From an uncultured Eubacteriales bacterium (GTDB lineage Bacteria > Bacillota > Clostridia > Peptostreptococcales > Anaerovoracaceae), in contig USBT01000006.1 of the NCBI GenBank assembly GCA_900553025.1, positions 1 through 53,359 of the forward strand: 53,359 bases of DNA. Reading direction: 5' to 3'. The notes under the pieces were generated by a model. It did not search any database. It was not told the origin of the DNA and was given only the letters and a program-made list of their open reading frames with translations. The position numbers and the translations under genes are program-made. Of the stretch, positions 32,202 through 41,575 are shown in pieces (the stretch's first letter is position 1; each line of letters starts with the position of its first letter).

Positions 32202-32912
32202 ATGGTAGATGAAATAATTTTTACTCTTGGTAAAAGCATGGGTGCAGCACTGGTAGCAGTTTTAGCTGGTTTCAGTGCTGTAGCTATATTTAATGGTATG
32301 CCGCCTGGTTGGCTGACAGATTATGGAGAAACTCCTTCAGAAGAGCTTTTAGACAGGTCTAAGCCGAGGATCAATCGAAATCCGTGGGCTTATATTTTAT
32401 CCGTAGTCCTGTCACTTGCCTTTATAAAATTTATATTTATTGATTATCGTTTTTTTGCATGCGGTGTTGTTTTGATGTGGACGCTAGCAGTGATGTCTTT
32501 GTCAGATGCCAAATATAGGATAATTCCGGACCAGTTCGTTATTTTAGCATTTATAAGTGGCTTTGGATTTATCCCCTTTATAGATTCGTGGCAGGCTCAA
32601 TTGATTGGTCTGTTGATTGGCGGAGGCATAATGCTCTTAGTAGCTGTTCTTTCTAAGTTTGCACTTAAGCAGATAGCAGTAGGTGGTGGCGATATCAAGC
32701 TTTTCGCAGCACTTGGACTTTGCCTAGGTGTTAAAGGCGTAGTAGCCGTTATGATTCTGACATGCTTAATCATGGGGATATACGCGTTATTTAAGATGGG
32801 CAAAGGCGAACTTTCGATCAAAGATTCTCTCCCCATGGTGCCATATATATTTGTTAGCACTGGGCTCTACCTGTCGATTATATGGGAATTACAGCTTAAC
32901 TTGGAGATCTAA
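32202..32912 (+). CDS. A24 family prepilin peptidase
   Basis: This 236-residue membrane protein has about seven hydrophobic segments. The two aspartates of A24 aspartyl proteases are present: SDAKYRIIPD (about residue 105) and GGGDIKLFAALG (about residue 165, the GxGD motif). The N-terminal methyltransferase domain with its cysteine pairs, typical of bifunctional PilD, is absent; instead there is a first helix and a short loop. Such enzymes cleave class III signal peptides of type IV pilins or competence pseudopilins. No pilin or assembly genes are in the window, so the substrates lie elsewhere. It starts 16 bases after glnS and is followed by truA with no gap. Confidence 0.88.
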   Translation: MVDEIIFTLGKSMGAALVAVLAGFSAVAIFNGMPPGWLTDYGETPSEELLDRSKPRINRNPWAYILSVVLSLAFIKFIFIDYRFFACGVVLMWTLAVMSLSDAKYRIIPDQFVILAFISGFGFIPFIDSWQAQLIGLLIGGGIMLLVAVLSKFALKQIAVGGGDIKLFAALGLCLGVKGVVAVMILTCLIMGIYALFKMGKGELSIKDSLPMVPYIFVSTGLYLSIIWELQLNLEI

Positions 32913-33767
32913 ATGGAACAAAATATTTTGCTTTCAATACAATACGATGGGACAAACTTCAGCGGATGGCAGAGGCAGCCAGGTATTAGGACAGTACAGG
33001 GCACTATTGAAGATGTTATAGGGGCTGTACTCAATCAAGAGGTAAACATACGAGGTGTAAGTCGCACAGATTCAGGAGTGCACGCTCATCAGCAAATGGC
33101 ACAGTTTTGTGCTGAGGTAAAAATTCCAATTGAAAAACTTCCATTTGTTTTGAACAATGCACTCGCAAAAAAAAGCGAAAGAAATGGCCTGATGCCGGAT
33201 ATTTTTATTACAGCAGCTCAGCAGGTGCCTATGACCTTTGATGTAAGAGGGGCTGTCGTGGGAAAGAAGTACAGTTATTTTATAGAAACTGGACATACTA
33301 GAGAAATTACTCTGCGAAATTCGAGATATTTTGTTGACGAGTATTTATGCGTGGACAAAATGAGAATAGCTGCGAGAGAATTGACGGGAATGCACGATTT
33401 TTCGAGCTTTAAGGCTGCGGGAGGAGATCCAGAACAAAACCCGAATAAGACAATATACGGTATACGGGTCGTTTGTGCTGAAAGTGGCAAGAACAACGCA
33501 CATCAGAGTATTAGGATTGATTTTTATGGGGATAGCTTCCTATATAAGCAGGTTAGAATAATGTCCGGTACACTTATTGATGTGGGTATGGGTAAAATTT
33601 CTGAAAATAGAATTACGAGAATATTAAATGCAAAAGACCGTCAGATGGCTGGACATACGGCACCGCCACAGGGGTTATTTTTGGAAAAAATGTATTTTGA
33701 CAAAGATACTCTTTTGGATGAATCAAGGAATGGAGTTAAGCTAAGTGAGAGTCGTGATAATGGTTAG
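32913..33767 (+). CDS. truA: tRNA pseudouridine(38-40) synthase TruA
   Basis: TruA converts uridines 38-40 in the anticodon arm of tRNAs to pseudouridine. The 284-residue protein has the N-terminal IQYDGTNFSGWQRQPGIRTVQG block, the catalytic aspartate in GVSRTDSGVHAHQQ (about residue 53), then FDVRGAVVGKKYSYFI, GMHDFSSFKAAG and the C-terminal FLYKQVRIMSGTLIDVGMGK. The ATG directly follows the stop of the prepilin peptidase gene with GGAG upstream inside that gene, so the two are translationally linked. Cytoplasmic. Confidence 0.95.
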   Translation: MEQNILLSIQYDGTNFSGWQRQPGIRTVQGTIEDVIGAVLNQEVNIRGVSRTDSGVHAHQQMAQFCAEVKIPIEKLPFVLNNALAKKSERNGLMPDIFITAAQQVPMTFDVRGAVVGKKYSYFIETGHTREITLRNSRYFVDEYLCVDKMRIAARELTGMHDFSSFKAAGGDPEQNPNKTIYGIRVVCAESGKNNAHQSIRIDFYGDSFLYKQVRIMSGTLIDVGMGKISENRITRILNAKDRQMAGHTAPPQGLFLEKMYFDKDTLLDESRNGVKLSESRDNG

Positions 33768-33814
33768 CACAGGAAATAACAGTATTTAGCTATTGAATTA
33801 TGAGGGAGAATATT

Positions 33815-34285
33815 ATGGATAATTTAGAAAAGCAAAGACCGTCCTGGGATGAATACTTCATGGGGATGGCAAAGCTGACATCTCAAAGGTCAACTTGTCT
33901 GAGGAGAAAAGTCGGCGCTGTGATTGTTAAGGACAAGCATATTGTTGCTACGGGATACAACGGAGCACCTAGAGGGCTTTCTCATTGTGCTGAGCTTGGA
34001 GGATGCTTGAGGGAACAGCTAAAGGTGCCGTCTGGACAAAGGCATGAGCTGTGTAGAGCCCTTCACGCTGAGCAAAATGCAATAATTCAAGCTGCTACGC
34101 TAGGGCAAAGCATTGAGGGTGCGAGCATATATATAACTCACCAGCCATGCTCAATTTGCTCAAAAATGATAATCAATGCAGGTATAGAAAGAATTGTCGT
34201 CGATGAAGGATATCCTGATGAATTGGCGACAAAGCTTCTTGCAGAAGCGGGAATCAAGGTTGTTACATTGGGTCAAAATAATTAA
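33815..34285 (+). CDS. Deoxycytidylate deaminase (dCMP deaminase, ComEB-type)
   Basis: The enzyme turns dCMP into dUMP for thymidylate synthesis. Zinc-binding CDA motifs are HAEQNAIIQ (His and catalytic Glu) and PCSICSKMI (two Cys). The conserved start DEYFMGMAKLTSQRSTCLRRKVGAVIVKD and the ATGYNGAPRGLSHC segment mark the dCMP deaminase group rather than cytidine deaminases. I chose the ATG at 33815 (156 residues) because GGGAG lies about 6 bases before it; the ATG at 33800 adds five residues and has a poorer site. The MATE gene starts 2 bases after its stop. Confidence 0.93.
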   Translation: MDNLEKQRPSWDEYFMGMAKLTSQRSTCLRRKVGAVIVKDKHIVATGYNGAPRGLSHCAELGGCLREQLKVPSGQRHELCRALHAEQNAIIQAATLGQSIEGASIYITHQPCSICSKMIINAGIERIVVDEGYPDELATKLLAEAGIKVVTLGQNN

Positions 34286-34287
34286 AT

Positions 34288-35700
34288 ATGCAAAATACGA
34301 ATGAACTGAGAAGTCCCTCGGGCATCCCTAATGATTTTTATAAAAAGCTCATCAAAATTGCTGCACCAATTGCTGTTCAGGGCATAATTTCATCTTCTCT
34401 TGGGCTTGTTGACAATATTATGGTCGGGAGCCTTGGCGAAGAAGCTCTTGCAGCAGTTGGAATTGCGATGCAGATTTTCTTTGTTCAATATCTTTTTGTT
34501 TTTGGATTTGTAAGCGGATGCGGAACATTCGTTGCGCAGTTTTATGGTGCTGGTGATAGAAGGGGTGTTCATAAAACACTTGGATTTGCAATCACCGTAT
34601 CGCTATTAATAGGTCTAGTATTTTTTGTCGCGGCATTTTTCTTTCCAGAGAGAGTAATTGCTCTATATACTGATGATTTATCTGTGGTACCCCTTGCAAG
34701 TACTTACATGAGAACAGGCTCTTGGACAATTCTTTTCTTGGGCTTCAGCATTCCGATAGAAGCCTCCCTTAGGGGAACTCAGCAGACTACTCTACCACTT
34801 TATGTTTCCACATTTGTATTTTCCTTAAATACAATACTAAATTATTTTCTCATATATGGTAAATTTGGATTCCCTCATCTGGGTGTTTATGGGGCAGCAA
34901 TTGCCACAGTAATTGCAAGGCTTCTAGAAATGTTAATACTTGTCATAGTAATTAGCAGGGGGAATTATTTAACTGGCAAAATCTCTGAGTATTTTGACTG
35001 GAATAAAGTGTTTCTAAAAAGAGTTTTGAATAATGCAAAGAGCACCACTGGCAATGAGCTCTTTTGGTCCCTTGGTCAGACTGTGTATGTTGCTGCTTTT
35101 GCAAGGCTTGGAGTGACCGCATATGCATCGTTTCAAGCAGCCAACAATATTAACGGAGTTTTTATTTTTGCTGGGTATAGCATTGGTGATGCAACGCTGA
35201 TTATTTTGGGTGAATATCTAGGTCGGAGAGAAAATGCTTTGGCTGAAGACATTGCAAAAAAATTGCTCAAAATTGGTACTATGATAGGTATAATTTCAGC
35301 TTTTGGACTCTACTTCATAGGCAAATGGATGCTTAAGCTTTTTGAATTAACAGACCTGGGTCAAACTTATTCTGAAAGGCTCCTTATTGTGATGGCGATT
35401 ATAATGGCAATCAAGGTTTATTGCACAATTCTTGTAACAGGGATATTGCGTGCAGGCGGTGACACAAGGTTTGCCATGCTTGCTGAGTGTGGGGCGGTAT
35501 GGCTGATAGGAGTGCCACTGGCTTTCATAGGGGCATTGACCTTGCAACTTCCTATTTACTGGGTTTATGCCTTGATTGGAACATACAATCTAGTTGAAGC
35601 TACAATCTTAACATTGAGATTTAAATCGAGAAAATGGAACAAGACCATGATAATAGGTATTGAATCCGAAAATGTTAAATTAGATACAAATTTAAAGTGA
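34288..35700 (+). CDS. MATE family efflux transporter
   Basis: This 470-residue protein has twelve predicted membrane helices in two homologous halves, with the MATE entry IAAPIAVQGIISSSLGLVDNIMVGSLGEEALAAVGIAMQ, the second-half equivalent ELFWSLGQTVYVAAFARLGVTAYASFQAANNI and SIEASLRGTQQT-like loops (IPIEASLRGTQQT). MATE proteins export drugs and other organic cations in exchange for Na+ or H+. Substrates cannot be told from sequence. It is translationally close to the dCMP deaminase gene (2 bases) and convergent with phzF. Inner membrane. Confidence 0.93.
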   Translation: MQNTNELRSPSGIPNDFYKKLIKIAAPIAVQGIISSSLGLVDNIMVGSLGEEALAAVGIAMQIFFVQYLFVFGFVSGCGTFVAQFYGAGDRRGVHKTLGFAITVSLLIGLVFFVAAFFFPERVIALYTDDLSVVPLASTYMRTGSWTILFLGFSIPIEASLRGTQQTTLPLYVSTFVFSLNTILNYFLIYGKFGFPHLGVYGAAIATVIARLLEMLILVIVISRGNYLTGKISEYFDWNKVFLKRVLNNAKSTTGNELFWSLGQTVYVAAFARLGVTAYASFQAANNINGVFIFAGYSIGDATLIILGEYLGRRENALAEDIAKKLLKIGTMIGIISAFGLYFIGKWMLKLFELTDLGQTYSERLLIVMAIIMAIKVYCTILVTGILRAGGDTRFAMLAECGAVWLIGVPLAFIGALTLQLPIYWVYALIGTYNLVEATILTLRFKSRKWNKTMIIGIESENVKLDTNLK

Positions 35701-35745
35701 TGAGCATGGCGATTAACGCTACTTTATAGGTCGATCACAATCTCT

Positions 35746-36702
35746 TTAAAGACATACCGTACCGTTTGCAAGTATTTTGGCAGAACCACCAACTCTGATT
35801 TTCACACTGTTCCCAGCATCCACAGGCACAGAACACACAGTATGCGCACTAACTTCAGAAGGAGCTTGAGATAGCGTAGCGGTAATAGACGATGAGCGTT
35901 GCATTGACTCGCCTTGAATTACATTAAGCACGCCATTTGGTGAAAGCATCTCGTTTATGTAAAAATAATATGACAAAGCCCCATTTGAAGTTCCCGTTGC
36001 GGCTTCCTCATCAATACCGTAAAGGGGCGCAAAGTTACGACAAAATACTTTTCTCTCAGACGAAAGCTCGTTGTCATAGCTTGTCGCAAATGCATGAATG
36101 CCGACAACCTCTAAATCTTTTGACAATTCAGATATCATATCCATATTTGGAACCATTTTATCTAAGTCATTTTTTGATGGAATTGGCAACATTATATCAG
36201 GAAGCCCCGTTGAAATTGACATAGGCTTTAGCGTTGAAATAGATTCGTCGCTTGGTACAGAGATTCCCATAGAAGCGTAAATTCTTTCCAATAAAGGATA
36301 TTCATCAAAGGTTGCGATATGTTTGGGAGGTGCCATATCCATAAGCACTGCATTTTCACTTATCTCAACATTAATAATGCCAGCCTTTGTTTTGAGCCTG
36401 ATAGAACTGCTATTTAGGTCAATTGCTTTGTTTAGACAGTAAACTCCGCCGATTGTAGCGTGCCCGCACAGGTCGACCTCGTCTGTCGGAGTGAAGTATC
36501 TCGCGTGAAAATCGTATTCGTCTGAGCCTTGCTTGGGCTTAATAAACACAGTTTCGGAATATCTAAGCTCAGCGGCCAACTTGACCATTTTTTCATCGCT
36601 TGGAAAATTTTCATTTTCACCAAGGATGACAACACCCGCAGCGTTACCGCCAAAGATTTTATCAGTAAATGCATCAACTATGAAAAATTGATATTCAGAC
36701 AT
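35746..36702 (-). CDS. PhzF family isomerase
   Basis: PhzF-like proteins share the diaminopimelate epimerase fold and act as isomerases; most members outside phenazine producers have unknown substrates. The 318-residue protein shows FIVDAFTDKIFGGNAAGVVIL at the N-terminus, the catalytic glutamate in LRYSETVFI, RYFTPTDEVDLCGHATIGG and FAPLYGIDEEAATGTSNGAL, with a closing VRVGGSA-like IRVGGSAKILANG. I chose the ATG at 36702 since AAAGGGG stands about 9 bases before it; the frame is open further upstream but without a good site. It is transcribed against the MATE gene and away from mtnA. Confidence 0.92.
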   Translation of the reverse strand: MSEYQFFIVDAFTDKIFGGNAAGVVILGENENFPSDEKMVKLAAELRYSETVFIKPKQGSDEYDFHARYFTPTDEVDLCGHATIGGVYCLNKAIDLNSSSIRLKTKAGIINVEISENAVLMDMAPPKHIATFDEYPLLERIYASMGISVPSDESISTLKPMSISTGLPDIMLPIPSKNDLDKMVPNMDMISELSKDLEVVGIHAFATSYDNELSSERKVFCRNFAPLYGIDEEAATGTSNGALSYYFYINEMLSPNGVLNVIQGESMQRSSSITATLSQAPSEVSAHTVCSVPVDAGNSVKIRVGGSAKILANGTVCL

Positions 36703-36930
36703 CGATTCCCCTTTCTTTTTGTATAGCTTGGGACACATTTCATTTGTCGAAATAATTATAACAATTTTAGCATTTATGTAAAAATATAACAAGACCGGCA
36801 TAGTAATTTTAACTATTATAGGGTATAATGTATGTAAGCATTTATATCAATAAAGCATAGAAATATATTCACGATAAATCGCATTGAGTGAAAAATAGGC
36901 AATCCAATGGGAAGGAGAGACAGAGTAACC

Positions 36931-38079
36931 ATGAAGATTACACCATTTAAATACGAAGATGGGAAGATGACTGTTTTAGATCAAAGGAAGCTCCCTGGAG
37001 AAGAAGTTTATATCGAGATTAATACAGCCGAAGACATCTACAATGCAATCAAAACGTTGGCTGTTAGAGGAGCTCCTGCGATAGGAGTTGCTGCAGCATA
37101 TGGATATTTTGTTGCACTGAAAAAGTGGTATGATGAGGAAACTAGTTATGCCTTCACAGAAATTAGCACAAACTGTACTCCCGAAGGGTTTTTGCATGAG
37201 GCCAAAAAACTCAGAGATTATATAGGTTCAGCAAGACCGACGGCTGTTAATTTGCGATGGGCACTTGATAGAATATATCACAAAATTGAAAAGCTAGCGC
37301 TCAAGATGATAGAAGAGTCGGAAGAAGGCTTGCTCTCTCCTGCTGGTGTAGACGAGCTCATTAATATCGCTGAGGAAGAAACTTATGCGATTCACAGGGA
37401 AGATGTTGAAGCGTGCAAGTCAATGGGAGAATATGGACTCAAGCTTCTTAAAGATGGCATGGGAATTTTAACACACTGCAATGCTGGCACCATCGCTACG
37501 TCGGAATATGGAACTTGCCTAGCTCCGATTTATCTTGGAAAAGAAGCAGGTTATGACTTCCACGTGTACGCTGGTGAAACAAGACCGCTACTTCAGGGTG
37601 CAAGGCTTACTTCTTGGGAACTTCAGGAAGAGGGAGTTGATGTGACTCTGATTTGTGATAATATGGCGGCTTCGCTAATGAAGCTAGGGAAGGTAGATGC
37701 AATAGTTGTAGGATGCGACAGGATGGCCGCAAATGGTGATGGAGCCAACAAAATAGGAACGTTAGCTCTTGCTGTTTTGGCGAAGCATTATGATGTGCCA
37801 TTTTACATGTTTGTTCCAACATCGACTATAGATCTTAATGCCGCATCAGGCGATGATATAATTATAGAAGAGCGTCACGGTGATGAGATATATAAGCATT
37901 GGTTTGAAAAGCCTATGGCACCTGAGGGTACCGACACATACAACCCTTCATTCGACGTAACCGATGCAGGCCTTATAACAGCGGTTGTTACCGAAGAAGG
38001 CGTGATATATCCACCTTTTAATGAGGGACTTTGCGAAGCTGTTAAAAAGGCTCACGAAAAAAGAAATAACAATCAATAA
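36931..38079 (+). CDS. mtnA: S-methyl-5-thioribose-1-phosphate isomerase
   Basis: MtnA converts methylthioribose-1-phosphate to methylthioribulose-1-phosphate in methionine salvage. Seen are TLAVRGAPAIGVAAAYG, the nucleophilic cysteine region HCNAGTIATSEYGTCLAPI, ETRPLLQGARLTSWEL, the catalytic aspartate in VVGCDRMAANGDGANKIGT and the C-terminal NPSFDVTDAGLITAVVTEEGVI. The ATG at 36931 gives the usual MKITPFKY start and 382 residues, somewhat longer than most because of extra helix around residue 115-150. An ATG at 36907 is possible, adding eight residues. No other salvage genes are close, and some relatives act on ribose-1,5-bisphosphate, but the motifs favour MtnA. Confidence 0.9.
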   Translation: MKITPFKYEDGKMTVLDQRKLPGEEVYIEINTAEDIYNAIKTLAVRGAPAIGVAAAYGYFVALKKWYDEETSYAFTEISTNCTPEGFLHEAKKLRDYIGSARPTAVNLRWALDRIYHKIEKLALKMIEESEEGLLSPAGVDELINIAEEETYAIHREDVEACKSMGEYGLKLLKDGMGILTHCNAGTIATSEYGTCLAPIYLGKEAGYDFHVYAGETRPLLQGARLTSWELQEEGVDVTLICDNMAASLMKLGKVDAIVVGCDRMAANGDGANKIGTLALAVLAKHYDVPFYMFVPTSTIDLNAASGDDIIIEERHGDEIYKHWFEKPMAPEGTDTYNPSFDVTDAGLITAVVTEEGVIYPPFNEGLCEAVKKAHEKRNNNQ

Positions 38080-38179
38080 TTGATTAATGATTGATTAAAC
38101 CCTAGGTAAATGCTGCGATGTTATTTAAACAAAAAGACATAAGAATACTGATATTTTAAAATAAGGAAGCGTTGACAAG

Positions 38180-39148
38180 ATGCAACAAAAGAGTTTTCTC
38201 GAGAGGTATGTAAAGGTCATCGTGGTTTTTGCTGTAATCGCCGGATCAGCCTCGGGTATTTTTGGTTCGGTGATTCAGGCTCCGCCGATGGCGATTGGAT
38301 TTTGGCGACTGAGTTTTGGTTTGCCATTTTTTGCTGTGCCCTTTTTTAAAACAGGAATACACGAGCTAAAGTCGATACCGAAAAAAAGCATGATTTTTAC
38401 GATCTTGGCTGGAGTTTTTTTATTTTTACATTTTTTCTGTTGGTTCAGTGCAGTTAAGCTTACCAATATAGCTTCCGCTTCTGTACTTGCGGCACTTCAC
38501 CCTCTGGTAGTTGTATTCACAACGATATTTATATTCAAGAGGCATGTGGGCAGAAGACCTCTGATGGGTATCATTTGTGCACTTGCAGGTGCCAGTATGG
38601 TTGCAGGCTTTGACTACAAGGAGCTTGCCGCCGGAGATTTTAAGGGCGATGTTTTGTCTGTAGCGACGGCAATATTTATGGGGTTATATTTTGCCATGGG
38701 TCATGAAGCCAGAAAAAACATATCGGGAACTACATATGTATTTTTATGCTTCTTATTTTGTTGGATTTGCTTCGGAATAGGTATGATATCCACGGGGACG
38801 TCATTCGTTGGTTACTCATATTCGGATTGGATGTATATTCTTGGGCTGACAATTATATGCCAGATAGGTGCGCACGCTGTCTTTAATTTGTGTATGGGGC
38901 ATGTATCATCGCTATATGTTTCTACTTGGGAATCTAGCGAGGCTGTGTCGGCGACGATGCTTGCATATATATTCCTTGGACAGGTGCCCGAGAAGTGGCA
39001 GCTTCTGGGCATGATCACAGTTGTAATTGGGCTATTGTATTATAATTATTATAGCAAGCTGGAGGAAGGTCAGCCTAAGGAACATTTGAATCAATCCTTA
39101 AGTATTGATGCTAAGCACGAAAAAGATAGCGGAGAAGGTGGTTTCTGA
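38180..39148 (+). CDS. DMT superfamily (EamA) transporter
   Basis: This 322-residue protein has ten hydrophobic helices in two EamA repeats. The first repeat contains GFWRLSFGLPFFAVPFF and FSAVKLTNIASASVLAALHPLVVVFTTIFIFK, the second NLCMGHVSSLYVSTWESSEAVSATMLAYIFLGQVPEKWQLLGMITVVIGLLYY, both diagnostic of drug/metabolite transporters. The last 40 residues are polar. Substrate unknown; amino acids and related metabolites are common for the family. Its stop codon overlaps the scpA start by one base, so it is translated with the chromosome segregation genes, an unexpected pairing that probably reflects operon rearrangement. Confidence 0.9.
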   Translation: MQQKSFLERYVKVIVVFAVIAGSASGIFGSVIQAPPMAIGFWRLSFGLPFFAVPFFKTGIHELKSIPKKSMIFTILAGVFLFLHFFCWFSAVKLTNIASASVLAALHPLVVVFTTIFIFKRHVGRRPLMGIICALAGASMVAGFDYKELAAGDFKGDVLSVATAIFMGLYFAMGHEARKNISGTTYVFLCFLFCWICFGIGMISTGTSFVGYSYSDWMYILGLTIICQIGAHAVFNLCMGHVSSLYVSTWESSEAVSATMLAYIFLGQVPEKWQLLGMITVVIGLLYYNYYSKLEEGQPKEHLNQSLSIDAKHEKDSGEGGF

Positions 39149-39930
39149 TGAGCTATAAGGTTAAGATTTCTTCATTCGAGGGACCGTTTGATTTGCTTGT
39201 ATATCTCATAGAAAATATGCAGATGAGCATATATGACATTCAGGTTTCAGAAATTACAGGACAATATATGGAATACATGAAGGATTTGAATACGATAGAT
39301 GTGGAGCGTGCTACGGAATTTATGGTGCTTGCGGCCAGCCTCATAGAAATAAAAAGTAAGATGATATTGCCAACGGAGGATGAGAATGTTGAGGGCATCG
39401 TAGAGGAAGATCCGAGATCGCAGCTTGTGGAAAGATTAATCGAGTACAAAGGCTTCAAGAAGAAAGCTGATATGCTTTCAAAAAGATTTAGCGATAATCA
39501 GGAGATAATGGAGAAACCTCAGGAGGATATACAGGAGTATACGAATAATCCGGATGAGTACCTAAGCCTTGAAATTGATGAATTCGTCAGCGCTTTTAAT
39601 GACTTCATTGAAAGAAAACAAAGAATCGATCAGGTCAGAGAGCGATATACAAGGCTTGAAAGAGATCGGATATCTATGGAATCAAGGATGGAGTACATCA
39701 TAGATAGATTTAAAACAGAGAACAAAATAACAGGAAGAAATACCAAGATAAGTCTGAAAGACCTTGTTCCAGGCAAACAAGATAACTATAATCTAGTCGT
39801 AACTTTTGCAGCAACGCTTCAAATGATAAATCAAAAATCAATAATTGCAGAACAAAAATCCATCTATGGTGATATTTTGTTGAAGCTGTGCGAGGATAAT
39901 AAAAGCGTTGAAAATAAGGAGATCTCATAA
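39148..39930 (+). CDS. scpA: Segregation and condensation protein A
   Basis: ScpA is the kleisin of the SMC-ScpAB condensin complex that compacts and separates chromosomes. The 260-residue protein starts with YKVKISSFEGPFDLLVYLIENMQMSIYDIQVSEIT, the strongly conserved kleisin N-terminus that binds the SMC neck, has VERATEFMVLAASLIEIKSKMILP next, an acidic helical middle and a C-terminal winged-helix region (about residues 190-255). It overlaps scpB by one base (TAATG), as in most Firmicutes. SMC itself is not in the window. Confidence 0.95.
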   Translation: MSYKVKISSFEGPFDLLVYLIENMQMSIYDIQVSEITGQYMEYMKDLNTIDVERATEFMVLAASLIEIKSKMILPTEDENVEGIVEEDPRSQLVERLIEYKGFKKKADMLSKRFSDNQEIMEKPQEDIQEYTNNPDEYLSLEIDEFVSAFNDFIERKQRIDQVRERYTRLERDRISMESRMEYIIDRFKTENKITGRNTKISLKDLVPGKQDNYNLVVTFAATLQMINQKSIIAEQKSIYGDILLKLCEDNKSVENKEIS

Positions 39931-40511
39931 TGGGAAACACTCAAATATACAAATCTGCTCTTGAATCGATGTTATATGTATGGGGAGAGCCGCTTTCAAT
40001 CAAAGCCGTTGCCGATGTTCTTGGCATCGAGTATGATCAGGTTAAAGAATTGTTTGTGGAATTAAAAAATGAATATGAAAATGATGGACGCGGATTAAGA
40101 ATAAGGCAGATTAACAGATCATTTCAGATGGTAACCGCAGCGGAAAACGCAATATTCATCAAAAGACTTTGCACCCCTGTGAAAAGCTCCAAGCTTTCGC
40201 AGGCAGCACTTGAGGTTCTCGCAATTATAGCATATAAGCAGCCAGTTACAAAGGCAGAAATCGAAGCTATAAGAGGTGTGCGTGCCGACAGGGTTGTAGA
40301 GGGACTTATGAAGAGGAGCCTAGTTGCTGAAAAGGGCAGATCTGAGGGAATTGGAAGACCTATAATTTATGGAACGACGGATGTGTTTTTGAAACAATTT
40401 GGATTTTCGTCAATATCTGAGTTGCCACCATTTCAAGATTTGGAAGGCGTTTTGTCTGATGAGGAAATTGAAAATTCAGGTTCGACACAGCAGCTTAAGC
40501 TAAAAATATGA
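39930..40511 (+). CDS. scpB: Segregation and condensation protein B
   Basis: ScpB forms a dimer of winged helices that binds the middle of ScpA in the SMC complex. The 193-residue protein has the expected two domains: YKSALESMLYVWGEPLSIKAVADVLGI at the start, RGLRIRQINRSFQMVTA, then LSQAALEVLAIIAYKQPVTKAEIEAIRGV, the most conserved ScpB block, followed by GRPIIYGTTDVFLKQFG. It follows scpA with overlapping stop and start and is 67 bases from aroK. Confidence 0.95.
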   Translation: MGNTQIYKSALESMLYVWGEPLSIKAVADVLGIEYDQVKELFVELKNEYENDGRGLRIRQINRSFQMVTAAENAIFIKRLCTPVKSSKLSQAALEVLAIIAYKQPVTKAEIEAIRGVRADRVVEGLMKRSLVAEKGRSEGIGRPIIYGTTDVFLKQFGFSSISELPPFQDLEGVLSDEEIENSGSTQQLKLKI

Positions 40512-40578
40512 TTGGGATGATGTTTTTCATGTGTTTGTACAAGGAATAAAAAAAAGGGATAGAAAACAGGATTTATTT

Positions 40579-41079
40579 ATGGGAAATATAATACTAATTG
40601 GGATGCCTGCGAGCGGGAAGAGCACAGTTGGCAGACGTCTTGCTAAAAAGTTGAATATGGATTTTGTTGACACAGACAATCTTATTGAGGAAAGTGAAGG
40701 CATGAGATTGCAGGATATAATTGATAATAAAGGCAATAAATCTTTCTGGGAAGTCGAAGAGAAAATCTTATGCAGCTTGGATTGCTGTGATACAGTTATA
40801 GCTACTGGGGGGAGTGCTGTTTTGTTCCCAAAAGCAATCGAGCATATGAAGAAGATGGGTGCAATTGTATACCTTGAGCAGAGTATTGATAGGCTAAAAA
40901 AGCGACTTTATAATCTTGATTCGAGGGGTGTTACGCTCGATGAGGGTGAGAGCATAGAATCACTGTATAATTATAGGGTGCCGCTATACAAAAGATATTC
41001 CGATACAACTGTAGATGTTGCAAATAAAAGCGTGGAGGATGTTGCTAGCGAGATAATAAAATCTTGCGTGCCGAGATAG
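40579..41079 (+). CDS. aroK: Shikimate kinase
   Basis: Shikimate kinase makes shikimate-3-phosphate from shikimate and ATP in aromatic amino acid synthesis. The protein begins MGNIILIGMPASGKSTVGRRLAKKL with a Walker A motif at GMPASGKST, then FVDTDNLIEE (shikimate-binding DxD), the GNKSFWEVEE region with phenylalanine/glutamate, the Walker B-like VIATGGSAVL and the lid region around residue 110 (LYNLDSRGVTL), ending with SLYNYRVPLYKRYSD. I chose the ATG at 40579 (166 residues), which has CAGGA upstream and gives the normal N-terminus; a GTG at 40531 gives 16 more residues that fit no family member. No other aro genes are adjacent. Cytoplasmic. Confidence 0.9.
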   Translation: MGNIILIGMPASGKSTVGRRLAKKLNMDFVDTDNLIEESEGMRLQDIIDNKGNKSFWEVEEKILCSLDCCDTVIATGGSAVLFPKAIEHMKKMGAIVYLEQSIDRLKKRLYNLDSRGVTLDEGESIESLYNYRVPLYKRYSDTTVDVANKSVEDVASEIIKSCVPR

Positions 41080-41092
41080 TAAATGGTATAAT
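41064..41092 (+). promoter_or_regulatory. Promoter of the DUF5684-type gene
   Basis: TTGCGT (41064-41069), 17-base spacer, TATAAT (41087-41092) with TGG extension. It lies at the end of aroK and leads to a leader of about 40 bases with AGGAGGA before the ATG at 41138. Confidence 0.6.
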
Positions 41093-41137
41093 TTTCTTTG
41101 AATTAATTTATAGAGAGAATTTTAGGAGGATTTGTAT

Positions 41138-41539
41138 ATGGAAATGTATGATAATGGATATCAATTTAACGATATTTTAACTGCTGAATATATTACTTTT
41201 GGTATCATTATGTTAATTATTAATTTAGTCGCTTTGTGGATGCTGTTTAATAAGGCAGGCTTGCCTGGTTGGTATGGTATAGTTCCTATTCTCAATTTGA
41301 TTTATCTTGTAAAGTTTGCAACTGGAGGCTCAGGCTGGGGAGCAGTTTGGTTCTTTGTTCCTGTTGTGAATGTGATATATGGAATATATGTGTACTGGCA
41401 GCTTGGAAAAGCTTTTGGGAAAAGCTCGTTGTTTTGTTTGGGTCTTGTGCTAATACAAAGTATTTTTATTTTGATTTTAGCTTTTGGAAACTCGCAGTAC
41501 ATAGGTCCAAAGGGAGAACCTACGGCTTCGAACAGATAA
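41138..41539 (+). CDS. DUF5684-type small membrane protein
   Basis: This 133-residue protein has four hydrophobic helices. The segment WMLFNKAGLPGWYGIVPILNLIYLVKFATGGSGWGAVWFFVPVVNVIYGIYVYWQLGKAFGKS is typical of DUF5684, found next to signal peptidases or alone in Firmicutes; it looks like a membrane scaffold and has no known activity. The ATG at 41138 is preceded by AGGAGGA; a TTG two codons earlier is unlikely. It has its own promoter. The SCIFF precursor follows after 116 bases with a possible separate promoter, so a shared role is not shown. Confidence 0.75.
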   Translation: MEMYDNGYQFNDILTAEYITFGIIMLIINLVALWMLFNKAGLPGWYGIVPILNLIYLVKFATGGSGWGAVWFFVPVVNVIYGIYVYWQLGKAFGKSSLFCLGLVLIQSIFILILAFGNSQYIGPKGEPTASNR

Positions 41540-41575
41540 TTTATAGGTACAATAGTTAGGTAGTTTAGCACTTTT

